Shown here: positions 26,226-36,685 of the stretch, in pieces
Layout of the letters: each line of letters starts with the position of its first letter
Numbering within the stretch: the stretch's first letter is position 1
DNA from: Tsukamurella asaccharolytica
GTDB lineage: Bacteria; Actinomycetota; Actinomycetes; Mycobacteriales; Mycobacteriaceae
Assembly (NCBI RefSeq): GCF_007858435.1
Contig: NZ_VIGW01000008.1
Span: 62,001-126,000, forward strand
Direction of reading: 5' to 3'
DNA: 64,000 nucleotides
Position numbers and translations under genes: made by a program
Notes under the pieces: model-generated
Told to the model about the DNA's origin: nothing
The model's database searches: none
What the model saw: the letters and a program-made list of their open reading frames with translations, nothing else

Positions 26226-27725
26226 GTGTCTGACCAGACATATCAGACGATTGCAGTAACCCTGTATTTCGCCGCCATGTTGTACATCGGTTGGAGTGCG
26301 TATCGGAAGACGCGCGACAACCTCGACGACTACATGTTGGCGGGCCGTGGCCTCAAACCCTGGGTCGCGGCGCTCAGCGCCGGGGCATCGGACATGTCCG
26401 GCTGGCTGCTGATGGGCCTGCCCGGGGCGATCTACGCCAAGGGGCTCGTCGAGTCCTGGATCGCGATCGGCCTGACGGTGGGCGCGTGGCTCAACTGGAA
26501 GTTCGTCGCGCCGCGGCTGCGCTCGTACACCGAGGTCGCGGGCAACTCGATCACGATCCCCAGCTTCCTCGAGCACCGTCTACGTGACCGGTCGCGTTCG
26601 CTGCGGATCGTGTGCGGCCTCATCATCCTGGTCTTCTTCACCTTCTACGTCTCCAGCGGCATGGTGGCCGCGGGGAAGTTCTTCGACAGCACCTTCGGTG
26701 TGCAGTACATCCACGGCATGCTCATCGTCGCGGCGGTGACGATGATCTACACGCTCTTCGGCGGCTTCCTCGGCGCCACGCTCACGGACGTCGCCCAGGG
26801 CCTGCTCATGCTCGCCGCCCTGGTCGCCGTGCCGATCGTCGCCCTGATCAAGGTGGGTGGGCCGGCCGTCACCATCGAGACCGTGAACGAGGTGAACCCG
26901 ACCTTCTTCAGCCTGTTCGCGGGCGGCACCGCCCTCGGTATCGTCTCCGCGGCAGCGTGGGGCCTCGGCTACTTCGGTCAGCCCCACATCATCGTGCGGT
27001 TCATGGCGCTGCGCTCGCCGCAGGAGGCGTCCACCGCCCGCCGCTTCGGCATCAGCTGGATGGTCGCCACCGCCCTCGGGGCGATCCTCACCGGGTTCAT
27101 CGGTATCGCCTACTTCGCGCTGCACCCCGAGAAGGCGCCGAGTGACCCCGAGACCGTCTTCCTGGTGCTCGCGCAGATCCTGTTCCACCCGTTCGTCGCG
27201 GGCCTGGTCCTCGCGGCCGTGCTCGCGGCCATCATGTCGACGGTGTCCTCGCAGCTGGTCGTATGCTCGTCGGCGCTGGTCGAGGACCTGTTCAAGATCT
27301 TCGCCGAGAAGTCGGGGCGCGAGACGCAGATCAGCGACAAGACCTACGTGCGGCTCGGTCGGCTGGGCGTGCTGGTCGTCGCGGTGATCGCGGTGGTGCT
27401 CGCCATCGACCCGTCCGACAGCATCCTCGAACTCGTCGGCTTCGCCTGGGCCGGCTTCGGCTCGTCCTTCGGCCCCGTCGTGCTCCTCGCGCTGTTCTGG
27501 CGCAAGCTCACCGCGCCGGGCGCCCTCGCGGGCCTCATCGTGGGCGCGGTCGTCGCCTTCGTCTGGGGTCAGTGGCCGCCCTTCGATCTGTACGAGATCG
27601 TGCCCGGCTTCCTCGCGAACCTCGTGGTCGCGGTCGGTGTCAGCCTCGCGACGTACCGGCCCGACGCTGCCGTCGACGCAGAATTCGACGAGGCCGCCCG
27701 CCTGGCGGAGAAGCAGCCCGCGTAG
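26226..27725 (+). CDS. putP: Sodium/proline symporter
   Basis: A 499-aa sodium:solute symporter (SSS family) that imports proline with Na+. It has about 13 TM helices. Family motifs are DYMLAGRGLKPWVAALSAGASDMSGWLLMGLPGAIY over TM1-2, where Ser/Asp residues bind Na+ and proline, and GLGYFGQPHIIVRFMAL over the TM6-7 region. Start GTG 26226 follows GAGGAGACC. Length matches E. coli PutP (502 aa). No proline dehydrogenase gene lies beside it. A strong terminator follows directly. Confidence 0.92.
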   Translation: MSDQTYQTIAVTLYFAAMLYIGWSAYRKTRDNLDDYMLAGRGLKPWVAALSAGASDMSGWLLMGLPGAIYAKGLVESWIAIGLTVGAWLNWKFVAPRLRSYTEVAGNSITIPSFLEHRLRDRSRSLRIVCGLIILVFFTFYVSSGMVAAGKFFDSTFGVQYIHGMLIVAAVTMIYTLFGGFLGATLTDVAQGLLMLAALVAVPIVALIKVGGPAVTIETVNEVNPTFFSLFAGGTALGIVSAAAWGLGYFGQPHIIVRFMALRSPQEASTARRFGISWMVATALGAILTGFIGIAYFALHPEKAPSDPETVFLVLAQILFHPFVAGLVLAAVLAAIMSTVSSQLVVCSSALVEDLFKIFAEKSGRETQISDKTYVRLGRLGVLVVAVIAVVLAIDPSDSILELVGFAWAGFGSSFGPVVLLALFWRKLTAPGALAGLIVGAVVAFVWGQWPPFDLYEIVPGFLANLVVAVGVSLATYRPDAAVDAEFDEAARLAEKQPA

Positions 27726-27741
27726 GCCGAGAGACGAAGAA

Positions 27742-27773
27742 GGCCGGTCGTTCCCCTCGAGGAACGACCGGCC
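27742..27773 (+). terminator. Terminator after putP
   Basis: GGCCGGTCGTTCC (27742-27754), loop CCTCGA, and the exact complement GGAACGACCGGCC (27761-27773) form a 13-bp stem 16 bp after the putP stop. No U-tract. Confidence 0.8.
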
Positions 27774-27890
27774 CGCTCCGTGTGTCCGGCATCACCATCC
27801 AACCAGCGGGGTGACGTGGATGCACGAGAAGTGGAGCGGGGATCGCGGAACAGGGCGCACGGCCCTCGCCACACCCCGTTGCATGGGAAG

Positions 27891-27930
27891 AAAAACCCGG
27901 TCTTGCAACGAATCTTGTTGCAAGACCGGG
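27891..27930 (-). terminator. Rho-independent terminator after tRNA-His
   Basis: CCCGGTCTTGCAAC (27896-27909) and GTTGCAAGACCGGG (27917-27930) form a perfect 14-bp stem with a 7-nt loop. Read on the minus strand, it is followed directly by TTTTTC, a classical intrinsic terminator just downstream of tRNA-His. Confidence 0.85.
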
Positions 27931-27943
27931 CTTTCCCGTTTGG

Positions 27944-28017
27944 GGTGGATGACGGGACTCGAACCCGCGACAGCCAGAATCACAATCTGGTGCTCTACCA
28001 ACTGAACTACACCCACC
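27944..28017 (-). tRNA. tRNA-His (anticodon GUG)
   Basis: The minus strand folds as tRNA-His: acceptor GTGGGTG/CATCCAC, anticodon stem CCAGA/TCTGG with loop TTGTGAT (anticodon GTG), and a TTCGAGT T-loop. G at position -1 (28017) pairs with C73 (27944), the hallmark of tRNA-His. The CCA end is encoded (27943-27941). In M. tuberculosis, as I recall it, a tRNA-His gene likewise lies next to orn. Confidence 0.95.
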
Positions 28018-28116
28018 AGGTGCCTGGGATCGCCAGGCTGGGAGAACTCTACCCGACGGTTCCGGCGGAATCCAATCGGTATGACGCCCACCCTGTCGAT
28101 CCGGCGACCTGCGGTC

Positions 28117-28713
28117 TCAGGCCGGGCCGAGCTCCTGCACGGCAGCGGTGATCTGCTCGGTCGACGGGCCGGGCGCGGGCACGAAGGCGGTGCTGCGGTA
28201 GTACTTCAACTCGCGGATCGACTCGCGGATATCGGCGAGCGCACGGTGTGCGAGGCCCTTGTCCGGCTGGCCGAAGTAGATGCGCGGGTACCAGCGGCGG
28301 CACAGCTCCTTGATCGAGCTGACGTCCACCATTCGGTAGTGCAGGAAGTCGTCCAGTTCCGGCATCTCCTTGGCGATGAAACCCCGGTCGGTGGCGATCG
28401 AGTTGCCCGCCAGCGGCGCCGCGCCCGCCTCGAGGTGCTCGCGGAGGTAGGCGAGCACGGCCTCCTCGGCCTCGCGCACGGTCACCGTCGACGCCCGGAC
28501 ATCGTCCGTCAGGCCCGAGCGGGCGTGCATCTCCTGCACCACGGGCGGCATGGCGGCGAGCGCCTCCTCGTCGGCGTGGATCACCAGGTCCACGCCGTCT
28601 CCGAGGATGTTCAGGTCCCCGTCGGTCACCAGGGCGGCGATCTCGATGAGCCGGTCGGAGGTCAGGTCGAGGCCGGTCATCTCACAATCGATCCACACGA
28701 GTTTGTCGTCCAC
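28117..28713 (-). CDS. orn: Oligoribonuclease (3'-5' exoribonuclease, DEDDh)
   Basis: A 198-aa enzyme that degrades 2-5 nt RNA oligomers and pGpG to mononucleotides. The DEDDh residues are visible: Asp9 and Glu11 in WIDCEMTG, an Asp in NSIATDRGF, and HRALADI with the catalytic His and last Asp. KYYRSTAF near the C terminus is typical of Orn. GTG 28713 gives the normal family length (about 200 aa); the 29 upstream codons have no protein character. It is divergent from the HerA-like gene, as Rv2511/Rv2510c are in M. tuberculosis. Confidence 0.93.
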   Translation of the reverse strand: MDDKLVWIDCEMTGLDLTSDRLIEIAALVTDGDLNILGDGVDLVIHADEEALAAMPPVVQEMHARSGLTDDVRASTVTVREAEEAVLAYLREHLEAGAAPLAGNSIATDRGFIAKEMPELDDFLHYRMVDVSSIKELCRRWYPRIYFGQPDKGLAHRALADIRESIRELKYYRSTAFVPAPGPSTEQITAAVQELGPA

Positions 28714-28829
28714 GCCGATCAGCGTAGCCAACGCCAACGGTCGTGGACGGGCGCGTCCCGCAACCTGGTATCGATGTCGACGACCCGTCAGAACCTCCAT
28801 CGACCCAGGTCTCGGCTAGGGTTTGCACC

Positions 28830-30377
28830 GTGACTGACAACGCGAAATCCCCGGCGCAGACGATCGCCGCGGGTTACGAATTCTCGGGGCCCGCCCTGGA
28901 GCTCGGAACCGTCCTCGTGGACGGCACCGTCGACCCGTCGGCCAAGGTGCGGATCCCGCTGGCCATGATGAACCGCCACGGCCTGGTCGCCGGCGCCACG
29001 GGCACCGGTAAGACGAAGACGCTGCAGCTCATCGTCGAGCAGCTGTCGGCCAACGGCGTGCCCGTCGTGCTCGCCGATATCAAGGGCGACCTCGCCGGCC
29101 TGTCCAAGCCGGGCGAGGCCAACGACAAGACCGCAGCTCGCGCCACCGACACCGGCGACGACTGGAAGCCGTCCGGGGTTCCGGCGGAATTCGTCTCCCT
29201 CGGCACCAACGGCGTCGGCGTTCCGATCCGCGCGACCATCTCCTCGTTCGGCCCGATCCTGCTGTCGAAGGTGCTCGGCCTGAACGCGACCCAGGAGTCG
29301 ACGCTCGGCTTGATCTTCCACTGGGCCGATCAGAACCAGCTCGAGCTGCTGGACCTCAAGGACCTGCGCTCGGTGATCCAGTACCTCACCTCGGCGGAGG
29401 GCAAGGCCGACCTGGAGGGTATCGGCGGCGTGAGCAAGCAGACCGCCGGCGTGATCCTGCGCGCCCTGGTCAACCTCGAGGCCGAGGGCGGCGACACCTT
29501 CTTCGGCGAGCCCGAGATCGACATGGGCGACCTGCTCCGCACCGCGGGCGGCCAGGGCGTTGTCACCCTGTTCGAGCTCGGCGACCAGGCCGCGCGGCCG
29601 ACGCTGTTCTCCACCTTCCTCATGTGGGTGCTGGCCGATCTGTTCCAGTACCTGCCCGAGGCCGGCGACCTCGACAAGCCCAAGCTCGTCTTCATCTTCG
29701 ACGAGGCGCACCTGCTCTTCGCGGACGCAAGTAAGGCGTTCAAGGACCAGGTCGAGCAGACCGTCAAGCTGATCCGCTCGAAGGGCGTGGGCGTCTTCTT
29801 CTGCTCGCAGCTACCCACGGACATCCCGAACCCGGTGCTCAGCCAGCTCGGCGCGCGCATCCAGCACGCGCTGCGCGCCTTCACCCCGGAGGATCAGGCC
29901 GCGCTGAGCAAGACGGTCAAGACGTACCCGACGTCGCCTGCCTACAAGCTCGACGAGGCCCTCACCAGCCTCGGCATCGGCGAGGCGATCGTCACCGTGC
30001 TCTCCGACAAGGGTGCGCCGACGCCCGTCGCGTGGACCCGCCTGCGGGCCCCGCGCTCGCTGATGTCCGCGATCGGCGACGATGCCGTCCGGTCGGCCGC
30101 ACAGGCGTCGCCGCTGTGGGCGAAATACGCGCAGACCGTCGACAACCTGTCGGCGTTCGAGAAGTTGTCGCAGAACGCCCAGCAGGCGCAGCAGGAGAAC
30201 GCGCCGGCCGAGCAGGCCCCGCCGCCCCCGCCGGCGCCCAAGAGGGAAGAAGAGGAGTCCGGTTGGGTGTCGGACGTGATGAGTAACCCCGCCGTGAAAT
30301 CCTTCCTGCGGTCCGCGGCGTCCAGCGCCGGTCGAGAGCTGTCCCGCAGCATCTTCGGCACCAAGCGTCGCCGCTGA
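28830..30377 (+). CDS. HerA-like ATPase, DUF853 family (Rv2510c-like)
   Basis: A 515-aa P-loop ATPase of the HerA/FtsK-like superfamily (DUF853). Walker A is GATGTGKT (~residue 55) and Walker B is LVFIFDEAH (~290). SQLPTDIPNPVLSQLGARIQHALRAFTP carries the arginine-finger region typical of the group. The C-terminal ~70 residues are a Gln/Ala/Pro-rich linker ending in a basic tail. I chose GTG 28830 because the -10-like hexamer TAGGGT (28817-28822) sits 7 bp upstream, consistent with a leaderless mRNA. The family has been annotated as a putative helicase or DNA-pumping ATPase; its cellular role is undefined. Confidence 0.88.
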   Translation: MTDNAKSPAQTIAAGYEFSGPALELGTVLVDGTVDPSAKVRIPLAMMNRHGLVAGATGTGKTKTLQLIVEQLSANGVPVVLADIKGDLAGLSKPGEANDKTAARATDTGDDWKPSGVPAEFVSLGTNGVGVPIRATISSFGPILLSKVLGLNATQESTLGLIFHWADQNQLELLDLKDLRSVIQYLTSAEGKADLEGIGGVSKQTAGVILRALVNLEAEGGDTFFGEPEIDMGDLLRTAGGQGVVTLFELGDQAARPTLFSTFLMWVLADLFQYLPEAGDLDKPKLVFIFDEAHLLFADASKAFKDQVEQTVKLIRSKGVGVFFCSQLPTDIPNPVLSQLGARIQHALRAFTPEDQAALSKTVKTYPTSPAYKLDEALTSLGIGEAIVTVLSDKGAPTPVAWTRLRAPRSLMSAIGDDAVRSAAQASPLWAKYAQTVDNLSAFEKLSQNAQQAQQENAPAEQAPPPPPAPKREEEESGWVSDVMSNPAVKSFLRSAASSAGRELSRSIFGTKRRR

Positions 30378-30395
30378 CGCCTCTGCTCGCGACGC

Positions 30396-30439
30396 AGAAC
30401 GCCGCCCGCCCCGTGCAACCACGAGTCGGGCGGCGTTCT
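30396..30439. terminator. Bidirectional terminator between the HerA-like gene and cmrA
   Basis: AGAACGCCGCCCG (30396-30408) pairs exactly with CGGGCGGCGTTCT (30427-30439), a 13-bp stem with an 18-nt loop, midway between two convergent stop codons. Confidence 0.7.
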
Positions 30440-30470
30440 CCGCGGCGGCGGGTGCTCCCGGCCGCGACGA

Positions 30471-31277
30471 TCAGTCGCCCGCGAGCTTCTTGTACATCTC
30501 GCCGACGATGGGCGCCATGATCGCGCGCGGGGTGTAGTGGCCGGCCATGGACATGCCCTTCGAGAGCAGGCCCGGCACGACGCGCATCTTGTTCTTCTCG
30601 AGCGCGTCCAGGGTCACGCGCGCGGTGTACTCGGTGTTGACCCAGAGGAACTCCGGCACGACCTTCTCGACCGTGGAGCGGTCCTCGGGGTCGGGGAGCT
30701 CGGTACGTACCGGGCCGGGCGCGAGCAACGTGACATGCACCCCGGTCTTCTTCAGCTCACCGCGCAGCGACTCGGAGAAGGTGTTGGCGAAGGCCTTCGA
30801 GGCCGCGTAGGTGGCATTGTTCGGGATCGGCATGTTGCCGGCGGCGGAGCCGGTGATCATGATGCCGCCGCTGCCGCGCTTGACCATCTGGGGGAGGACC
30901 GCGAGGGTCAGGTCGTGGACGGCGTTGGCGTTGAGCTCCAGCTGCGCGCGCTCGTAGTCGAAGTCGAGGTCGATGACGCGGCCGAAGGTCGCGGTGCCGG
31001 CGTTGTTGCACAGGATGGAGATCTCGCGGGAGCCGAGCTCCTCGCAGAGCACGGCGCGGGCGGCGTGATCGGAGAGGTCGACGCCCCGGACCTCGGCTTC
31101 CACGCCGAACTCGGCGCGCAGCTTCGCGGCCAGCTCCTCCATCGGGCCGGTGCTGCGGGCCACGAGGATGACCGAGTGGCCGCGGCGGGCGAGCTCCGTC
31201 GCGAGGGCGACACCGATGCCGGAGGAGCCGCCGGTGACGACGGCGCGGGCGGACTGATGGGGTGCGGGTACTGGCAT
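30471..31277 (-). CDS. cmrA: Short-chain dehydrogenase, mycolate reductase CmrA-like (Rv2509)
   Basis: A 268-aa SDR enzyme. NADPH binding is by VTGGSSGIGVALATELA and the LCNNAGTATFG motif; the catalytic set is Ser in TGSAAGN and Tyr/Lys in YAASKAFANTFSESL. Length and motifs such as LAPGPVRTELP and NKMRVVPGL fit Rv2509/NCgl2385 (CmrA), which reduces the beta-keto group after Pks13 condensation to give mature mycolic acid. Its place next to orn and the DUF853 ATPase matches the order in mycobacteria, which supports orthology. The ATG at 31277 is the family start. It implies a mycolic-acid cell envelope. Confidence 0.85.
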   Translation of the reverse strand: MPVPAPHQSARAVVTGGSSGIGVALATELARRGHSVILVARSTGPMEELAAKLRAEFGVEAEVRGVDLSDHAARAVLCEELGSREISILCNNAGTATFGRVIDLDFDYERAQLELNANAVHDLTLAVLPQMVKRGSGGIMITGSAAGNMPIPNNATYAASKAFANTFSESLRGELKKTGVHVTLLAPGPVRTELPDPEDRSTVEKVVPEFLWVNTEYTARVTLDALEKNKMRVVPGLLSKGMSMAGHYTPRAIMAPIVGEMYKKLAGD

Positions 31278-31421
31278 GGGGGAGATGCTACGGGAGGCCG
31301 CGGGCGAGCCGACATCGCGAAGATCGCACTGTGACCTCCGGACTCGGCGGCCTCCCGGATGCGGCGGATCGCGTCCGGACCGCGATCCGCCGCACCAGGT
31401 CCGACTATGACGCTCGCGGGG

Positions 31422-33503
<2,082 letters not shown>

Positions 33504-34037
33504 TCAGGGGGCGAGCGCGGTGAGTACTTCGTCGAGCCAGGCGACGGTGCTCTGTTCGGAGTACACGCCCCCGCGCAGCACCAGGTGCTGCTGTAGGGCG
33601 GTCCCGGTGAGAGTGGCCGGCGCCGGGTAGTCACGGGCCTCGAGGGAGCGGAAGAGGTCCGCCCGCTCGGCGTGCAGCTCGCGCACGCGCCGGATCTCGG
33701 CGATCAGGTCCGGTAGGTCCGACGGTGCCGCGCCCCGGATCTTGGTGGCCAGTTCGCGCCGATCCATGGCGTCTTTACCCGGGGTGCGGATCCACTCCGA
33801 GAGGACCTTCCGGCCGGAGTCGGTGATGGAGTAGACCTTCTTGTCGGGCTTGCCGTCCTGCGCCTGTTCGACGTAGACGACGAGGCCGTTCTCCGTCATT
33901 CGTGCGAGCGTCTTGTAGATCTGCTGGTGCGAGGCCCGCCACCAGTGCCCGATCGAGCGGTCGAAACGCCGGGTGAGCTGGTACCCGGTACCCGAACGCT
34001 CGCTCAGGGAGACGAGCAGTGCGTGTTCGAGGGCCAC
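33504..34037 (-). CDS. PadR-family transcriptional regulator
   Basis: A 177-aa PadR regulator. The winged-helix N terminus is MALEHALLVSLSERSGTGYQLTRRFD with SIGHWWRASHQQIYKTLARMTENGLV; the C-terminal helical part (VinR-type) mediates dimerisation. GTG 34037 is chosen because the PadR fold begins exactly there; the open frame upstream passes through a tRNA gene and is not coding. A perfect palindrome lies 31 bp upstream. It precedes fadH in the same direction and probably represses padR-fadH, released by an unknown ligand, perhaps an acyl-CoA. Confidence 0.88.
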   Translation of the reverse strand: MALEHALLVSLSERSGTGYQLTRRFDRSIGHWWRASHQQIYKTLARMTENGLVVYVEQAQDGKPDKKVYSITDSGRKVLSEWIRTPGKDAMDRRELATKIRGAAPSDLPDLIAEIRRVRELHAERADLFRSLEARDYPAPATLTGTALQQHLVLRGGVYSEQSTVAWLDEVLTALAP

Positions 34038-34068
34038 ACCCGCGACGGTACCGCGACGATCGACACTA

Positions 34069-34082
34069 TGCAACAAGTTGCA
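34069..34082. promoter_or_regulatory. Candidate PadR operator upstream of padR
   Basis: TGCAACAAGTTGCA is a perfect 14-bp palindrome (TGCAAC-AA-GTTGCA) 31 bp upstream of the padR GTG. On the minus strand it is followed by TAGTGT, a plausible -10 box (complement of 34062-34067), so a bound dimer would block the promoter. Size and position fit PadR autoregulation. Confidence 0.55.
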
Positions 34083-34144
34083 CAGGGTGGTAGGCAAGAG
34101 TCGGGTGAGCGCGCCGCTGCCGATAAGATGACCACCGCACCACT

Positions 34145-34218
34145 GCCTCCGTAGCTCAGTTGGATAGAGCATCGGCCTTCTAATCCGAATGTCGCAGGTT
34201 CGATTCCTGCCGGGGGCG
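34145..34218 (+). tRNA. tRNA-Arg (anticodon UCU)
   Basis: A 74-nt tRNA: acceptor GCCTCCG/CGGGGGC with discriminator G, D arm GCTC/GAGC, anticodon stem TCGGC/TCCGA (one mismatch at its end) with loop CTTCTAA (anticodon TCT, decoding AGA), and a TTCGATT T-loop. CCA is not encoded. Confidence 0.95.
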
Positions 34219-34285
34219 CTCACGGGCGGCGACCTTCTCGGCCGGATCCCCTTCCGAGCGAGGATCGGCTGGCTACGCTGAGCCG

Positions 34286-35911
34286 ATGCCCAGGATCCGG
34301 CTGCGTACGCAGATCCTCCTGCTCCAGGTGGTGATCATCATCATCAGCCTCACCGTGGGCTTCGGGATCGTCCTTCATCGCGTCGCCACCGACACGCGCA
34401 CCGAGTACGGCTACCGAGCGAAGGCGATCGCCGAGACGGTCGCCTCCGACACCGAAGTCCGCGCCGGCGCCGCCGGGCAATCGGCGGCGCGGCGGGCCGG
34501 ACGCCCGGCCGCGCAACAGGAACTCGCGGCCGCCCCGTTGCAGCGCCAGGCGCTCGCCATCACCGAACGCACGCACGTCCTCTTCGTGGTCATCGCCGAC
34601 GACGCGGGCTACCGCATCGCCCACCCGGAGCCGTCCCACCTCGGCGCGCCGCTGAGCACCGACCCGTCCGCCACCCTCGCCGGGGAGGTTGAGGTGTCCC
34701 AGCAGCGTGGAACGCTGGGCGAATCGGTCCGCGCCAAGGCCCCGGTGCTCGGGGACGACGGCATCGTCGTCGGACTGGTCAGCGTCGGCATCGCGACGGA
34801 GACCGTGGACGAGGCCGCGCGGCGCGCCCTACTCCTGCTGGTGGGGCTCGCCGCACTCGCTCTCGCCATCGGCGTCCTCGGATCCGGACTCCTCGCACGG
34901 CGGTGGCGGCGCCTCACCCTCGGCCTCGAACCCGAGGAGATGGCCGAGCTCATCCGAGAGCAGAACGCTGTCCTGTACTCGGGCTCCGAGGGCGTGATCG
35001 CAATCGACGCGGAGGGCGTCACCCGGGTCATCAACGACCGGGCCCGCGAGTTGCTCGGCGTCACGGCCGAGGCGGGCACGCCGCTCGCCGACCTCGGCCT
35101 GACGGACCGGGTGGCGGGCGTCGTCGAGACACCGACCGAGGTGCCGGTCGCCGCCGCGGTGAACGAGCGCGTCGTCCTCGTCGCCTCGCGGCGGGTGATC
35201 CGGGGCGACACCGACTTGGGCACGGTGCTCACCGCCGTCGACCGGACCGACGTCGAGGCGCTGACCCGGGAGCTGGACTCGGTGCAGGCGATGAGCGCGG
35301 CGCTGCGCGCGCAGCGGCACGAGTCGGCGAACCGGATCCACGTCGTCGCCGGGCTGCTCCGGGACGGCCGTACCGACGAGGCCCTGGCGTACCTCGACGA
35401 GATCGCGGGCCGCGCGGGTGTTCTCCCGGTCTCCGGTCTCGATCGCCTCGACGAGCCGCACCTGCGGGCCTTCGTCTCCGCCAAGGCGGCGCGGGCCCGC
35501 GAGCGGGGCGTCGTCCTGCGCGTCGGCGCCGACACGGCCCTCGTCGGCGTGCTCGCCCACCCCGTCGACACCACGACCCTGGTCGGCAACCTGCTGGACA
35601 ACGCCATCGACGCGGCCGGCGACGGCCCCGCACCCCGGGAGGTGGAGCTCGACGTGCTCCGTGACGGCGACGACCTCGCGATCATCGTCGTCGACAGCGG
35701 CCCCGGCTTCGCCGTCGACGACCCCTTCGCCGAGGGGGTCAGTACGCGCGCCGATCCGACGGTGCCCGGCGGGCGCGGGCTCGGCCTCGTCATCGCCCGC
35801 CAGGTCGCCCGCGGGCACGGGGGCGAGGTGACCGTCGTGGCGCGGGGCGACGACGGCGAGCCCACCACCGTCATGGCCACACTGCCCCGGGGGGTGTGCG
35901 ACGATGCCTGA
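34286..35911 (+). CDS. Sensor histidine kinase, CitA/DcuS-like
   Basis: A 541-aa membrane sensor. TM1 (~10-30) and TM2 (~180-203) flank an extracellular PDC/Cache domain of ~145 residues of the type that binds citrate or C4-dicarboxylates in CitA/DcuS. A cytoplasmic PAS domain (~225-320) precedes the SpoB-type dimerisation helix with His345 in QRHESANRIHVVAGLL. The ATPase domain has the N box NLLDNAIDAA and glycine boxes DSGPGF and GGRGLGLVIA. It overlaps the regulator gene by 8 bp. CitA/DcuS systems often control dicarboxylate transport, but no such transporter lies within the window, so the regulated genes are elsewhere or differ. Confidence 0.88.
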   Translation: MPRIRLRTQILLLQVVIIIISLTVGFGIVLHRVATDTRTEYGYRAKAIAETVASDTEVRAGAAGQSAARRAGRPAAQQELAAAPLQRQALAITERTHVLFVVIADDAGYRIAHPEPSHLGAPLSTDPSATLAGEVEVSQQRGTLGESVRAKAPVLGDDGIVVGLVSVGIATETVDEAARRALLLLVGLAALALAIGVLGSGLLARRWRRLTLGLEPEEMAELIREQNAVLYSGSEGVIAIDAEGVTRVINDRARELLGVTAEAGTPLADLGLTDRVAGVVETPTEVPVAAAVNERVVLVASRRVIRGDTDLGTVLTAVDRTDVEALTRELDSVQAMSAALRAQRHESANRIHVVAGLLRDGRTDEALAYLDEIAGRAGVLPVSGLDRLDEPHLRAFVSAKAARARERGVVLRVGADTALVGVLAHPVDTTTLVGNLLDNAIDAAGDGPAPREVELDVLRDGDDLAIIVVDSGPGFAVDDPFAEGVSTRADPTVPGGRGLGLVIARQVARGHGGEVTVVARGDDGEPTTVMATLPRGVCDDA

Positions 35912-36563
35912 CGACCTGCGGATCCTCGTCGTCGACGACGACTTCCGGGTGGCCGCGGTGCACGCGAAGATCGTGGACGCGATGGTCGGCCTCACGACCG
36001 CGGGATCCGCACGCAGCCTGTCCGAGGCCCGCGCGATCCTCGAGCGCGACCGGGTCGATCTGGCGCTCGTGGACGTCTACCTGCCGGACGGTTCGGGGAT
36101 CGACCTCGTCCGCGAGCTGCGCTGTGATGCGTTCATCCTCGGCGCCGCCGACGACGCCGCCAGCGTCCGGGCCGGCCTCGCCGCGGGGGCGCTGCAGTAC
36201 CTCATCAAGCCTTTCGCGACGACGGAACTGGCCCGCAGGCTCGGCGCCTACACCGCGTACCGCCGGATCCTCGGCGCCGGCGAGGTCACGCAGGAGCAGG
36301 TCGACGCCGCGGCCTCGGTGCTCCGCAGCGAGCGGCCCGCCTCGCGGCGCGACGAGTCCGGCTCGGTCACCGAACGGCGGATCGTCGAGGCGCTGCGCAC
36401 CGCCGACGGGCCGATGCTCGCGGACGACCTCGCCTCGGAGGTCGGCGTCTCCCCGGCGACCGCCCGGCGTTACCTCGCGGAGCTGGTGCGGGAGGGAACG
36501 CTGACGATGGCGCTGCAGTACGGCGCCACCGGCAGGCCGCGCCAGCGGTACACGCTGAGCTGA
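35904..36563 (+). CDS. Response regulator, CitB/DcuR-like
   Basis: A 219-aa two-component regulator. The receiver domain (~5-120) has the acidic pair in VVDDDFRV, phospho-acceptor Asp57 in LVDVYLPDG and Lys in YLIKPF. The C-terminal DNA-binding part (~155-219) is a winged helix typical of CitB/DcuR: LADDLASEVGVSPATARRYLAELVREG, then YGATGRPRQRY. Translationally coupled to the kinase (8-bp overlap), so the two form one phosphorelay. Confidence 0.9.
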   Translation: MPDDLRILVVDDDFRVAAVHAKIVDAMVGLTTAGSARSLSEARAILERDRVDLALVDVYLPDGSGIDLVRELRCDAFILGAADDAASVRAGLAAGALQYLIKPFATTELARRLGAYTAYRRILGAGEVTQEQVDAAASVLRSERPASRRDESGSVTERRIVEALRTADGPMLADDLASEVGVSPATARRYLAELVREGTLTMALQYGATGRPRQRYTLS

Positions 36564-36685
36564 ATTCCACGCGCGCCCGCCGGCCGATCCTCCGACTCGT
36601 CCGTCGCGGCACCCCGGGGCGCGGTCGACCCTGCCCCGACGGCATGGTGTCTCCTGGAGTCATCCCGACGAAAGGAGTGACCACC

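Noticed and set aside
34038-34223. N-terminal extension of the PadR protein through the tRNA-Arg gene
   Set aside because: The peptide is antisense tRNA translation, a well-known artefact, and the PadR fold starts at 34037.
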